From positions 1 through 64,000 of the forward strand of contig NZ_VOHC01000001.1 in assembly GCF_007859275.1 (NCBI RefSeq): a stretch of DNA of 64,000 nt. Reading direction: 5' to 3'. This DNA comes from Planomicrobium sp. CPCC 101079. GTDB lineage: Bacteria; Bacillota; Bacilli; Bacillales_A; Planococcaceae. Made by a program: the position numbers and the translations under genes. Position 1 is the first letter of the stretch, and each line of letters starts with the position of its first letter. Shown one piece after another: positions 16,821-26,303 of this stretch. The notes beneath the pieces are model-generated. The model saw nothing but the letters and a program-made list of their open reading frames with translations, was not told the origin of the DNA and searched no databases.

Positions 16821-17723
16821 CTAAACGAAAAGTTTGATGTCGAGAGAATCGAGAACATGCTGCGGTACAAAAAAGCGGACGGTTACGAGCGGGTCGACCA
16901 CTTGGCTTATTTGTGTTTCTCCAGCAGCGCTCATCAGCATCGTCATTTCGCTGACTGTTAAATCTGTATGCGGCAGCAGAAGGTCGATCATTTCTTCTAC
17001 AGCAATCTTAACCGCTTCATCAAGTGTCATTGCGGAAACAAGCAGCGCTACGCCGTCTGCGTTTTGCAGGACCGGGTATTTGGAGTGCAGGCCTTTGATA
17101 ACATCGAACGTTACAGTTGCACGTCCCGGCACCTCGATGCCAGAGACACTGACTTCGCCGTCTCCCATAGCTGCGTGGAAATCGCCCAAAGCGAAAAGCG
17201 CGCCTTCTGCAAAGACAGGAAAATACAATGTAGCCCCTTTGGTAATGAGCTTTGTATCCATATTGCCGCCGTGTGCGCCAGGTGTCCCGCATGAAACAGG
17301 CTCTCCTTCAGGTGCAACGCCGATGACGCCGATCATCGGGTTTAACGGCAAGTGCAATTGTTCATTGAAGATCGCTTTGCCATCTTTGATCGGAATCAGT
17401 TTGGACTCCATTTTTTCCATTCGGTGCCCCATAACGCCAAGTTCCGGTCCGGTAACCATGACGCCTTGGTCGCCAATTTCCAAATTATCGATTGTTACTT
17501 TTAAAAGATCGCCATAAGCAGCACCTTCAATGAAAATCGGGCCGGTCGCCGGATTGATTTCGTTCCAATCGATAGCCGACACTTCCTGGTCAGCAGAGGA
17601 TATCTGGTTCTTGAAACAGTCGTACGTTTCAATGGAAACTGTATCGCCTGGCTGTACATGCATTACAGGATTATTCAAACGCGAAAAAGCATAAATAACG
17701 TCTTGAGTGGAAAGGGTTTTCAT
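16821..17723 (-). CDS. Acetamidase/formamidase family protein
   Basis: A 300-aa member of the FmdA/AmdA family that hydrolyses formamide or acetamide to ammonia and the acid. Motifs are NPVMHVQPGDTVSIETYDCF near the N-terminus, NPATGPIFIEGAAYGDLLKV, and the central CGTPGAHGGNMDTKLITKGA and GDFHAAMGDGEV, which form the metal-binding active site. The length fits the short bacterial form. Start preceded by AGGAGTGCCGTT. Probably an operon with the downstream GNAT gene. Confidence 0.88.
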   Translation of the reverse strand: MKTLSTQDVIYAFSRLNNPVMHVQPGDTVSIETYDCFKNQISSADQEVSAIDWNEINPATGPIFIEGAAYGDLLKVTIDNLEIGDQGVMVTGPELGVMGHRMEKMESKLIPIKDGKAIFNEQLHLPLNPMIGVIGVAPEGEPVSCGTPGAHGGNMDTKLITKGATLYFPVFAEGALFALGDFHAAMGDGEVSVSGIEVPGRATVTFDVIKGLHSKYPVLQNADGVALLVSAMTLDEAVKIAVEEMIDLLLPHTDLTVSEMTMLMSAAGETQISQVVDPLVTVRFFVPQHVLDSLDIKLFV

Positions 17724-17864
17724 AAGAACGGCACTCCTTTTTTTAATATTTTAATAATTGTAGCAATTGATAGAGCGAATAGTAAAGCTTGAAGTGCAAG
17801 CTTGAAAAAGCTGTAGTAACATAGGTGAAAAGAAAGTTATTAAGTTAGAAAGGGGGGCTTTCCT

Positions 17865-18398
17865 TTGTACGGGAATCCGGTAAATTTGTTGATCTCTTGG
17901 ATGAAAGTCATATTTCTGACGGCTTTGATTGTCGTCGCCACCAGGCAATTTTTGTTTGAACCGGTAGCGGTGCACGGCCATTCGATGATGCCGACGATTG
18001 AGGAAAATGATAAAGTGATTCTGACTAAAATTAGCAGCGTCACCAACTTCGATTTGATTGTTTTTGTAGCGCCAAACGGAAAAAATCTCATTAAGCGCGT
18101 GATTGGTACTCCCGGAGACCGCGTAAAAATGGAAAACGACCAATTGTTCCTTAATGGCGAACCGGTAGAGGAGCCATACTTAAAGGAAAACATAAAGTTG
18201 GCGAAGCAAAAAGGCTATTTGCGGCTAACGGAAGATTTCCCGGAGTTCAAAGTTCCTTCCGGTTCTTATTACGTACTTGGAGATAACCGCTTGAACAGCG
18301 TGGATTCTCGGGTCTTTGGCTATATATTGGAAACGTCAGTGGTCGGTGAAGCAAAATTCCGCATTGCTCCAACAAAGCATTTTGGAGTAATATATTAA
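17865..18398 (+). CDS. sip: Type I signal peptidase
   Basis: A 177-aa membrane-anchored signal peptidase that removes signal peptides from secreted proteins. A single N-terminal membrane segment (about residues 9-31) is followed by box B GHSMMPT with catalytic Ser40, box D KRVIGTPGD with catalytic Lys77, and box E YYVLGDNRLNSVDSR. The start is TTG at 17865, 7 nt after AAAGGGGGGC. The length is typical of Gram-positive SipS-type enzymes. The specific paralogue (S/T/U/V/W-like) cannot be assigned. Monocistronic. Confidence 0.92.
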   Translation: MYGNPVNLLISWMKVIFLTALIVVATRQFLFEPVAVHGHSMMPTIEENDKVILTKISSVTNFDLIVFVAPNGKNLIKRVIGTPGDRVKMENDQLFLNGEPVEEPYLKENIKLAKQKGYLRLTEDFPEFKVPSGSYYVLGDNRLNSVDSRVFGYILETSVVGEAKFRIAPTKHFGVIY

Positions 18399-18426
18399 CC
18401 CCAGTAAAATATAATGCTTTTTTACG

Positions 18427-18462
18427 TTAAAAAAGCTGCCTTTCTTTTGAAAGGCAGCTTTG
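18427..18462 (+). terminator. Terminator after the signal peptidase gene (first direct copy)
   Basis: AGCTGCCTTTC-tttt-GAAAGGCAGCT preceded by A6; the T tract is short (TTTG). A 28-base copy (18432-18459) recurs at 18795-18822 beyond element B. Confidence 0.88.
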
Positions 18463-18794
18463 CAGAGTGCTGAAAAACACAGGTTATTGTTAATGATATA
18501 GCACTTGCTATTCCGACAACCAGCTCCGCTTTCCGCGGGCTCGCGCCGAACGGACTCGGGACTGGCGCCCGAGTTAGTTCGGCCCTTCGCTATCCCGCTG
18601 GAGTCTCCGCTGGTTGGCTCCATAGCTAGAGGAGAAGTTAACTAGAAGAGATCGGCAGCATGTCACCACGGGTTTAATGCCTTCTTCCAGTCATGTGAAT
18701 TCTAACGCACTAAGTAAATTCACTCGGTAGAATGGAGCGGAAAGCGTCCGGCTGGAGCGCAATGAAAGGGCTAGCTAACTTTTTCAACAGCCTG
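18463..18794 (+). repeat. Element B: 332-bp terminator-flanked element with internal deletion
   Basis: Same family as elements A and C. Left end CAGAGTGCTGAAAAAC (18463-18478); right end CTTTTTCAACAGCCTG (18779-18794), giving imperfect terminal inverted repeats. The left arm (about 18518-18622), with nested hairpin CTCGGGactggcgCCCGAG, is complete. The right arm is shortened to about 18733-18764 (GGAGCGGAAAGCGTCC, GGCTGGAGCGCAATG), apparently by deletion. The right terminator copy abuts the CTG end exactly, the cleanest target-duplication boundary of the three. Non-coding. Confidence 0.78.
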
Positions 18795-18822
18795 AAAGCT
18801 GCCTTTCTTTTGAAAGGCAGCT
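18795..18822. terminator. Second direct copy of the 18432 terminator hairpin
   Basis: Identical over 28 bases to 18432-18459. It now lies just 3' of the convergent mtnE gene, where the hairpin could also act on the minus strand. Confidence 0.85.
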
Positions 18823-18840
18823 CTAATAAATGGATTTGAA

Positions 18841-20004
18841 TTAAAACAAATCTAGTTTTTCAATGCGTTGAATTGCTTCAGCAATCCGAAACTCGTCTAC
18901 AAGCAGACCGACACGGACATATCCTTCGCCGCCGGCACCGAAGCCGCTTCCCGCAGCAACAGAAATATCGGCATGATCCATCAAGTAGTTGCTGAACTCG
19001 ACACTGGTAAAGCCTTTCGGGATGGGCAGCCAAGCAAAAAATGAACCTTTGGGCGCTTCGATTTCCCAGCCGATGCGTGCACATTCAGCTGCCAGTACTT
19101 CCCGGCGTTTTTCATAAGTTTTAACCAGTTCATCGACGCATTGTTGATCGCCTGACAAAGCTGCTGCCGCTGCTACTTGGAGGGCAGGGGACAGCCCGGC
19201 AAACAAATGGTCCTGGATCAGATTCAAAGATTCGATCATCTTGGCATTGCCGACAGCGAAACCGATTCGCCATCCTGCCATGTTGTATGTTTTAGACAAA
19301 GTATACATTTCAATGCCGACTTCTTTTGCTCCTTCTGTCTGAAGAAAGCTAGGTGGTTTTTGGCCATCAAAACCAATGGCTCCATAAGCAAAATCGTGTA
19401 CCACCCCAATGCCATTCTGCTTTGCAAACTCAGCTGTTTCATCAAAAAATCCTTTAGTGGCCACTCCGCCAGTCGGATTGTTTGGGTAATTCAAATACAT
19501 CAGTTTTGCCCGCTGCAAAACTGTTTCCTCGAGTTCCGTGTAATCAGGAAGGAAGCCATTAGAAGCTTTGAGCGGCATCAAAGAAAATTCGACATCCGCC
19601 AATGGGGCGCCGGATAAATAATCGGGATATCCGGGATCCGGCAATAACAGCAAGTCACTCGGATTTATTAAAGCGAGAGGCAGTTCTACCAGTCCTATTT
19701 TTGTCCCTGCAAGTACGGCGACTTCCGTATCGGGATCAATCTCAACAGCATATTCGCGTTTATAAAAATCAGCGGCAGCTTGCCGCAATTCGGGAATGCC
19801 CCGAAAAGGCGAATATTTATGGTTTTTCGGATCAGCCACCGCTTCTTGCATGGCTTTCACAATATGAGAAGGTGTCGGTTGGTCTGGATTCCCTTGGCCT
19901 AGGTTAATAATGTCACGGCCTTCCGCTATGGCATTGTTTGTTTTGGAGGCAAGAGAAGCAAAAAATTGATTGGGTAATTGTTGTAGCCGTCTTGAAAATT
20001 CCAT
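18841..20004 (-). CDS. mtnE: Methionine-salvage aminotransferase MtnE
   Basis: A 387-aa PLP-dependent class I/II aminotransferase. It transaminates 2-keto-4-methylthiobutyrate to methionine at the last step of methionine salvage. The N-terminal part (INLGQGNPDQPTP, KYSPFRGIPELR), LMYLNYPNNPTGGVAT, HDFAYGAIGFDG and the PLP-lysine region YTLSKTYNMAGWRIGFAVGN closely resemble B. subtilis MtnE (YkrV). Start set at 20004 (MEFSRRLQQLP) with GAGGGA 7 nt upstream; an ATG at 20019 lacks a ribosome site. Divergent from mtnU, as in related genomes. Confidence 0.88.
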   Translation of the reverse strand: MEFSRRLQQLPNQFFASLASKTNNAIAEGRDIINLGQGNPDQPTPSHIVKAMQEAVADPKNHKYSPFRGIPELRQAAADFYKREYAVEIDPDTEVAVLAGTKIGLVELPLALINPSDLLLLPDPGYPDYLSGAPLADVEFSLMPLKASNGFLPDYTELEETVLQRAKLMYLNYPNNPTGGVATKGFFDETAEFAKQNGIGVVHDFAYGAIGFDGQKPPSFLQTEGAKEVGIEMYTLSKTYNMAGWRIGFAVGNAKMIESLNLIQDHLFAGLSPALQVAAAAALSGDQQCVDELVKTYEKRREVLAAECARIGWEIEAPKGSFFAWLPIPKGFTSVEFSNYLMDHADISVAAGSGFGAGGEGYVRVGLLVDEFRIAEAIQRIEKLDLF

Positions 20005-20091
20005 TCGAATGTCCCTCATTTTCTAAATAATTGCACATCTACTCCAAATCTTATAGAGTTTAAAGTAAATTGTCTACTGGAGGAAACATAT

Positions 20092-20889
20092 ATGAAACTT
20101 GCATGTATCCAACTTGATATTGCGTTTGGAGAACCGGAAACGAATTTTAATCGTGTGGCGGAAAAAATGGCTGAGGCAAAAGACAACGGGGCGGACGTTA
20201 TCATCTTGCCTGAAATGTGGAATACTGGATATGCATTAACCAAATTGGAGGCATTGGCAGACGGCGAGGGACAGGCAAAAGCATTTATTGCCGATTTCGC
20301 CAAAAAGCATCAAGTGCATGTGGTGGGCGGTTCGGTATCCACCCGTAAAAACGGTGCTTTCTATAATACAATGCACATTGCCGATAAAAACGGCGAAGCT
20401 GTCGGGGAATACGATAAAGCTCATCTTTTCGGGTTGATGGACGAACATGTTTACCTCAATGCAGGTGATTCTCTTAATCTTTTTGATTTGGACGGTGTGA
20501 CATGCGGCGGAGTTATCTGTTATGATATCCGTTTTCCGGAATGGATCCGTACCCATGCATTGAACGGTGCCAAGATCATGTTTGTGCCGGCGGAATGGCC
20601 GGCATCGCGAATCGACCATTGGCGTGTATTGCTGCAAGCCCGGGCGATTGAAAACCAATGTTTTATTGTGGCGGTCAATCGTGCCGGAAGCGATCCGAAA
20701 AACGAATTTGGCGGAAACTCGATGGTCATTGCTCCGTGGGGAGAAATCCGCATGCAATTAGGCACAGAAGAAACGATTGGTTATGCTGAAATCGATTTGA
20801 GGGAAGTAGATGAAGTGCGCGGCCGGATTCCAGTATTTGACGACCGCCGGGAAATGCTTTATGAAAAAGCAGCTAAAGCGGACCAATAA
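20092..20889 (+). CDS. mtnU: Carbon-nitrogen hydrolase, MtnU (YkrU) type
   Basis: A 265-aa nitrilase-superfamily amidase with the Glu-Lys-Cys triad visible: Glu in VIILPEMWNTGY, Lys in GEYDKAHLFGLMDEH, Cys in GVICYDIRFPEWIR. MtnU is associated with methionine salvage and probably acts as an omega-amidase on 2-oxo-acid amides produced when MtnE uses glutamine. It is divergently encoded with mtnE across 87 bp; no SAM riboswitch was seen in that gap. Start ATG follows TGGAGGAAAC. Confidence 0.87.
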   Translation: MKLACIQLDIAFGEPETNFNRVAEKMAEAKDNGADVIILPEMWNTGYALTKLEALADGEGQAKAFIADFAKKHQVHVVGGSVSTRKNGAFYNTMHIADKNGEAVGEYDKAHLFGLMDEHVYLNAGDSLNLFDLDGVTCGGVICYDIRFPEWIRTHALNGAKIMFVPAEWPASRIDHWRVLLQARAIENQCFIVAVNRAGSDPKNEFGGNSMVIAPWGEIRMQLGTEETIGYAEIDLREVDEVRGRIPVFDDRREMLYEKAAKADQ

Positions 20890-21084
20890 TCTTAAATAAA
20901 AGCAAAATTGCCTTCCCGAATGTTTTTCTTTTATCGTATGATAAAGAGGCTGTTTTTAATCGTGCTCGTTCCAGTTTTACTTTAGCGAGTCTAAATGGCT
21001 TTTATGATAGAATTATACGAAACGAGTAAAAAAAGATCTTTTGAAGCGCACTCGAAAGTGGGCTGAAAGAGTGGAGGCAAACAA

Positions 21085-22026
21085 ATGACCAATTCAAAGC
21101 ACGTCCTTACGTATGGAGATGCTTTTGTTGACTATATAGCAAACAATACGAACAATGATTCATTTACACGCCACCTTGGAGGTGCGACGGTGAACGTTGC
21201 AGCAGGCGTCAGCCGCTTAGGGGTGCCTTCTGCATTCATAACCGTAACAGGAGACGATGAAACATCTGAGTTTGTCCGCGGTGAACTTGAAAAAGAAAAC
21301 GTAATTCTCAGTCCATCCATCATTGTACCGGATAAGCGGGTGAGCGGTGTCTTTATTCATTTAACTCCTGATTATGACCGGATTTTTGCAGAATACGTCA
21401 ACGAGACGCCGGATATTCAAGTGACATCAGAAGATCTCCAGATAGAAGCGTTTGAACAGGCCAGTGTTTTTCATATTTGTTCTGGTACGATGTTCCATCC
21501 ACAAGCGCTAAAAACAACAGAGAAAGCGGTAGAACTGGCAAAGGCAAACGGAGTGATCTGTTCATTTGATGCCAACATCCGCCCGCTTCGTTGGGATAGC
21601 GAGCAGCGCAGCCGGGATACAGCCTGCAAATTCCTGCGTACGACCGATGTGTTGAAAGTGACAACAGACGAACTGGCATTTTTGATGGAAACCGACTCGA
21701 TGGAAGAAGGCATTACGCGTCTCACGGAATTTAACATCCCGCTTGTTTTCTTGACAGATGGCAAAAACGGTACTTTTGCTTTGTTTGAGGGAGAAGTTTT
21801 CCATGTTCCGGTTATACCGGTACAACCGGTTGATACGACTGGGGCTGGTGATGCATTTGTAGCCGGCACCATTCGCCATATCCACTTGAATGGCATGCCA
21901 AAAACCAAGCAGGAAGTGATTGAATGCGCTTCGTTTTCCAATAAACTTGGAGCGCTATGTGCGACAAAAGCAGGTGCGCTTACTGCGATGCCTAGAATAG
22001 AAGAATTGGAACGGCTGTACCGCTGA
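21085..22026 (+). CDS. PfkB family carbohydrate kinase (fructokinase-like)
   Basis: A 313-aa ribokinase/PfkB-family sugar kinase. The N-terminal GGATVNVAAGVSRLGVPSAF is the substrate-binding signature 1, and DTTGAGDAFVAGTIRH near residue 250 is signature 2 with the catalytic Asp and anion hole. FDANIRPLRWDS resembles fructokinases (YdjE-like). The substrate is probably fructose, but no sugar transporter is adjacent. Start after GTGGAGGC. The next gene (OsmC) follows 31 bp later and may be cotranscribed. The 20890-21084 gap shows no gene. Confidence 0.88.
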   Translation: MTNSKHVLTYGDAFVDYIANNTNNDSFTRHLGGATVNVAAGVSRLGVPSAFITVTGDDETSEFVRGELEKENVILSPSIIVPDKRVSGVFIHLTPDYDRIFAEYVNETPDIQVTSEDLQIEAFEQASVFHICSGTMFHPQALKTTEKAVELAKANGVICSFDANIRPLRWDSEQRSRDTACKFLRTTDVLKVTTDELAFLMETDSMEEGITRLTEFNIPLVFLTDGKNGTFALFEGEVFHVPVIPVQPVDTTGAGDAFVAGTIRHIHLNGMPKTKQEVIECASFSNKLGALCATKAGALTAMPRIEELERLYR

Positions 22027-22057
22027 AGAAAAGAATGACGATAGGAGAGAGATTATA

Positions 22058-22519
22058 GTGGCAAAACACAGTTTTCATTTACAAGCAAATTGGCCAGGTC
22101 TCCGCAATGATGTCGGGGACATTGAAACAGGCAATTTAAAAACAAAAATTTCGATTCCGCCGGAAATGGATGGACCGGGAGTCGGGACTAATCCTGATGA
22201 AATGTTGCTCGGCGCTGCCGCAACATGCTATATCATTACGCTTGCAGCCATGATGGAGCGCAGCAAGTTGGAGAAAGAGTCATTAACAATGGAATCAGAG
22301 GGCATCGTCGATGTAACGAACGGTGTCATCACGTATGAGCGCATCATTCATAGACCCAGCATTGTGCTGAAAGCCGATGCTTCAGAACGCGATTTTTCTT
22401 TAGCGCAGAAGCTTGCGGAAAAAGCAGAGTCTTCGTGCATGATTAGCCGCGCAATTAAAGGCAATGTTGAGATTGAACTGCAGGCAAATATTAACGCTGC
22501 AGAAAATGCCAATCATTGA
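22058..22519 (+). CDS. OsmC family protein
   Basis: A 153-aa OsmC/Ohr-fold peroxiredoxin-like protein of the SACOL1771 type. The first catalytic Cys lies in LLGAAATCYIITLAAMMER, the second in AESSCMISRAIKGNVEIELQ. Such proteins reduce organic hydroperoxides using dithiols. GTG start at 22058 behind TAGGAGAGA. It follows the sugar kinase by 31 bp. It differs from the classical Ohr encoded at 50574. Confidence 0.87.
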   Translation: MAKHSFHLQANWPGLRNDVGDIETGNLKTKISIPPEMDGPGVGTNPDEMLLGAAATCYIITLAAMMERSKLEKESLTMESEGIVDVTNGVITYERIIHRPSIVLKADASERDFSLAQKLAEKAESSCMISRAIKGNVEIELQANINAAENANH

Positions 22520-22579
22520 CTGCCTAACCAAGACAGCTGCAGTTTGCAGCTTCCAAAATAAGCAGTAGGATTTCCAGAA

Positions 22580-22618
22580 TAAAAAGATGAGGCCGGATTC
22601 TGTGGCCTCATCTTTTTA
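22580..22618. terminator. Bidirectional terminator
   Basis: AAAAAGATGAGGCC-ggattctgt-GGCCTCATCTTTTT between convergent genes; it overlaps the stop region of the minus-strand gene. Confidence 0.9.
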
Positions 22619-23300
22619 TTTCTTGTAAAGGTTGCTGGCTGATTTTCTTGATTTGGTCTGAAGGATACGTGAAAATGCCGGATTGATTTGTCTGAGCCGC
22701 TGCATACATAGCGTTGGCTACGCTTCTTGCGCTTACCGGTTTGTATTTCTGCAACGGGCCGGTAAGGAAAAGGCTAAAAATCGGACTTAAGGCAGTTGCT
22801 GTCTTTTCGCCCAAACGAAATTCCTGCCGATTGCCAAGCAACAGTGAGGGCTGAAAAATATGAAGAGCTGGCAGGTCAAGCTTTTTCAGCTGTACTTCAA
22901 GTTCTCCTTTTGTTTTGCTGTAAAATACTTTTGATGCGGCATCTGCTCCAAGGGCGGAAACGATAAGGAAGTTTTTCACGCCGTGGACGCTTGCCATATT
23001 AGCAAGCCTAACCGGGTATTCGTAATCCACTTTCCGGAAAGCTGCCTGGGAACCGGCTTTTTTTATAGTGGTGCCCAAGCAGCAATAGACGTCATGCACC
23101 TTGAAATGAATGGTATAGTTTTCGAGTTCTTCGTAATCTACGATTACTTGTTCTAATTTTGGATGTTTGGCATCCAGAGGTTTTCGGACCATAATTTTTA
23201 CATGTTCATAAACAGGATTTTCGAGCAGCACGTGCAACAACTCAGTTCCGACCAGCCCACTGGCTCCTGCAAGCAGAGCAGATCTGCTGTTTACTGTCAT
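22608..23300 (-). CDS. NAD(P)-binding oxidoreductase, HTATIP2/atypical SDR-like
   Basis: A 230-aa Rossmann-fold protein. The nucleotide motif ALLAGASGLVGTELL is at the N-terminus, followed by VYCCLGTTIKKAGSQAAFRK and the YSKTKGELE Y-x3-K motif near residue 145. It resembles atypical short-chain reductases of the HTATIP2/NAD(P)H-binding group. The substrate is unknown. Start at 23300 (MTVNSRS) after TGGAGAG; an upstream in-frame ATG at 23336 has no ribosome site. Confidence 0.8.
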   Translation of the reverse strand: MTVNSRSALLAGASGLVGTELLHVLLENPVYEHVKIMVRKPLDAKHPKLEQVIVDYEELENYTIHFKVHDVYCCLGTTIKKAGSQAAFRKVDYEYPVRLANMASVHGVKNFLIVSALGADAASKVFYSKTKGELEVQLKKLDLPALHIFQPSLLLGNRQEFRLGEKTATALSPIFSLFLTGPLQKYKPVSARSVANAMYAAAQTNQSGIFTYPSDQIKKISQQPLQEIKR

Positions 23301-23432
23301 AGGTTTCTCTCCATTCTTTTTACTGGAACAGTTCATATTTTCTCATTATACTACGGAGTATTTCTTTTTCAGAGGATTTTAAACTTCTGTTTAAGGGAAT
23401 ATGCTCAATATAGGCAAGAATGGGGGAGAAAT

Positions 23433-24113
23433 ATGTTAGAAATTCAGTTTATCTTAATTTACTCGTCCATCATATGGCTGGTGATTGAAATTGCTGCCTT
23501 GCTTTTTGTCGCAACTGGGCTTAAGAAAAGAATAGCACGGTATCAAGTAATTTCCATGCTGACGGCAACAGGATTCACCACGGATGAGGCCTCATTGATT
23601 ATTGATCATCCTATTCGCAGAAAAATTAGTGCAGGAGTGATTTTGTTCGGGTATTTTTCATTAGCTGTTATGATTTCTTCGATAGCAACGATTTTATCCA
23701 ACGACTTGCGGATTAATTGGATGCTGGCTGGCATCGGCTCTTTATTTGTAGTTTTTCTAATTTTACGGAACAAACGGGTGCATCAATTTTTAACTGATAA
23801 ATTTGAACATGAAATGGATGAAGAGTACGATCTTGAAGATTGGCCTCTTAAAACGGCATTATCGTTGCAAGACAAGGATATGGTGGCACTTGTAGACATT
23901 AAGGAAGATTCGAAATATATAGGGCTGCCGTCCCATCGGCTTATTATGGAAGATGCCGACCTCCATTTGCTGTTTATTCGACGGGGCGATAAAATTTTAA
24001 GGAAGTCTTTATTTGAAGTAGAACTGCAAGCCGGGGATAAAGTTATGATTTTCGGCGAAAGAGACCACATTAAGAAAGATTTCGGGGATATGTTGTCCGA
24101 GAGCGGAATATAG
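23433..24113 (+). CDS. Membrane protein with TrkA-C (RCK_C) domain
   Basis: A 226-aa protein with three membrane segments (about residues 5-27, 67-90 and 94-113) and a cytoplasmic TrkA-C domain at the C-terminus (about 145-220; IGLPSHRLIMEDADLHLLFI, LQAGDKVMIFGERD). TrkA-C domains bind nucleotides such as c-di-AMP and gate ion transport. This arrangement is found in uncharacterised Bacillus proteins. Start behind GGGGGAGAAAT. It lies 75 bp upstream of topB. Confidence 0.82.
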   Translation: MLEIQFILIYSSIIWLVIEIAALLFVATGLKKRIARYQVISMLTATGFTTDEASLIIDHPIRRKISAGVILFGYFSLAVMISSIATILSNDLRINWMLAGIGSLFVVFLILRNKRVHQFLTDKFEHEMDEEYDLEDWPLKTALSLQDKDMVALVDIKEDSKYIGLPSHRLIMEDADLHLLFIRRGDKILRKSLFEVELQAGDKVMIFGERDHIKKDFGDMLSESGI

Positions 24114-24187
24114 CCGGTTAAATTCCTTTGCTTCTCTTTTGGAAAGAGTACAATAAAAGAAAGGATAAGCGTGAAAGGACGAAAAAT

Positions 24188-26296
24188 ATGAAACCAGTAA
24201 TTGTGGCCGAAAAACCAAGCCAGGCAAAAGCATATGCCGACGCCTTTAAAACAACAAAGCGCGACGGATATATAGAAATTGCTCCTAACGCGATTTTTCC
24301 GGAAGGAGCCTATATCACCTGGGGGATTGGCCATCTTGTAGAATTGAAGGAACCAAAAGCTTATGATCCCAAATGGGCCAAGTGGTCGCTTGCCGCACTG
24401 CCGATTTTGCCGGCGTCTTACCAATTTCAAGTGGCACGGGGCAAAGCCCAGCAATTTGGCGTTATTAAGAAACTCATCAAACAAACCGATACCGTTATCA
24501 ATGCTTGCGACGTTGACCGGGAAGGGTCCAATATTTTTTACAGCATTTATAACCAGACAGGAGCAAAAGGGAAGACGATCAAGCGGCTGTGGATTAACTC
24601 GCTTGAAGTGGATGAAGTGCGAAAAGGATTTCAGGAGCTGCGCGATAATCGGCAGGATCTCTTATTGTACGAAGAAGCGAAGGCCAGGCAGATCAGTGAC
24701 TGGCTGGTCGGCATGAATGGCTCGCGTTTGTATTCGCTTTTGCTTCAGGCTAAAGGCATCCGGGAAGTGTTTGCCATCGGCCGTGTGCAGACACCGACGG
24801 TCTTTTTGATTTACCAGCGTGAAAAAGAAATTGAAGCGTTTGTGCCGGAACCGTTTTATGAAATTGAAGGAATGTTCAATGCGGAAAAGGGCCGTTATAA
24901 AGGCAAGGCGAAATTAAAATCGAAAGAGCGGAAAGAAGCGGAAGAGCTATTAGCGAAACATGGAATTTCCGGCAAAGCGGAAGGCACGGTCACTTCGGTG
25001 AAAACAACTGAAAAGAGGACGCCTCCTCCTCAACTCCATTCACTGTCAACCTTACAGGCAGCAGCAAACCGGAAATGGAAATACAGCCCGTCTAAAGTGT
25101 TGTCAGTTATGCAGGGCCTGTATGAAAAAAAGCTTGTCAGCTACCCAAGAACCGATGCGCAGCATATTACGACAAGCGAGTTCGCGTATTTGGCGAACCA
25201 AGTGGAAGCGTACCAGCAATTGATTGGCACTTCTTTTCCGATTGCTTCAAAAGCGCCGAAAAAGCGTTTTGTCGACAATGCGAAAGTGCAGGAGCATTAC
25301 GCCATCATCCCGACGAAAACCTTGCCGACAGCCAGGAAACTTGAGGGCTTGGCCCGTGATGAACGCAATTTGTATGAAGAAGTACTGCGCACTACACTAG
25401 CGATGTTCCACCGGGATTACCGCTATGCGGAAACGAAAGTGACAACCAATGTGAACGGCCTGGACTTTTTCACAACCGGCAAGACAGAGCTTGAACAAGG
25501 CTGGAGAGAATTGTTCCCGGCTGCCCGTGATGCCAAGCAGGAGCCCGCGCTTCCGGAACTTCGGGAGCAAGAACTGGTGAAAAGTGAAATCGCGGTTAAA
25601 GAAGGCATGACGACGCCTCCGAAACCGTATACGGAAGGCCAACTGATCGCTATGATGAAAACTTGCGGGAAGTTCGTGGATGATGTGGAAGATACCGAGA
25701 TCCTAAAAGAAATTGAAGGGCTCGGCACCGAAGCGACCCGGAGCGGCATTATCGAGACGATCAAACGGCATGAATATATCACTGTAAACAAAAACATTGT
25801 CTCCATCACCGACAAAGGACGGATTCTATGCCAGGCTATTGAAGGAAACTTGTTGTCCAGTCCCTCGATGACTGCAAAATGGGAGACGTATTTGAAAAAA
25901 ATCGGCAACGGGGAAGGCTCATCAGAAGTATTTCTAACGACCATTGGAAAGTTTATCCAAAAATTATTGGATGAAGTTCCAGCCCAAATGCAGAAGAACG
26001 GCTTGCCTGAAAAAATGGCGATGCCAGAATCGAAAGAAGAAATTGCACTTTGTCCCGCATGCAAAAAAGGTATGATTATCTCGACCAAAGGGTATTATAG
26101 CTGCACAGAATACGCCAATGGCTGCAAGCAGTCATTTCCGGCTGTCTTCTTGAAAAAGCGGCTGACCGCCAAACAAATCGAATACTTGTGTACGAAAGGG
26201 AAGACACCGGTCTTAAAAGGCTTTGTCTCAAAGAATGGCAAGAAATTTAATGCCAAGCTACTGCTTGAAGACGGAAAATTGAAGATGGAATTTTAA
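24188..26296 (+). CDS. topB: DNA topoisomerase III
   Basis: A 702-aa type IA topoisomerase that relaxes and decatenates DNA through a 5'-phosphotyrosine. The TOPRIM domain has VIVAEKPSQAKAYADAF and the DVDREGS metal motif; the catalytic Tyr is in KKLVSYPRTDAQHI; further family blocks are GRVQTPTVFLIYQREKEIE and EGLGTEATRSGIIETI. A zinc-ribbon-like C-terminal segment with Cys pairs (CPACKKG, YYSCTEYANGC) follows. Start at 24188 chosen because it begins MKPVIVAEKPS, matching the family start; 24128 would add an unrelated extension. Confidence 0.95.
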   Translation: MKPVIVAEKPSQAKAYADAFKTTKRDGYIEIAPNAIFPEGAYITWGIGHLVELKEPKAYDPKWAKWSLAALPILPASYQFQVARGKAQQFGVIKKLIKQTDTVINACDVDREGSNIFYSIYNQTGAKGKTIKRLWINSLEVDEVRKGFQELRDNRQDLLLYEEAKARQISDWLVGMNGSRLYSLLLQAKGIREVFAIGRVQTPTVFLIYQREKEIEAFVPEPFYEIEGMFNAEKGRYKGKAKLKSKERKEAEELLAKHGISGKAEGTVTSVKTTEKRTPPPQLHSLSTLQAAANRKWKYSPSKVLSVMQGLYEKKLVSYPRTDAQHITTSEFAYLANQVEAYQQLIGTSFPIASKAPKKRFVDNAKVQEHYAIIPTKTLPTARKLEGLARDERNLYEEVLRTTLAMFHRDYRYAETKVTTNVNGLDFFTTGKTELEQGWRELFPAARDAKQEPALPELREQELVKSEIAVKEGMTTPPKPYTEGQLIAMMKTCGKFVDDVEDTEILKEIEGLGTEATRSGIIETIKRHEYITVNKNIVSITDKGRILCQAIEGNLLSSPSMTAKWETYLKKIGNGEGSSEVFLTTIGKFIQKLLDEVPAQMQKNGLPEKMAMPESKEEIALCPACKKGMIISTKGYYSCTEYANGCKQSFPAVFLKKRLTAKQIEYLCTKGKTPVLKGFVSKNGKKFNAKLLLEDGKLKMEF

Positions 26297-26303
26297 TTAT
26301 GGT

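Noticed and set aside
20005..20091. SAM riboswitch for the methionine-salvage genes
   Set aside because: The divergent gap is only 87 bp and contains none of the S-box conserved segments.
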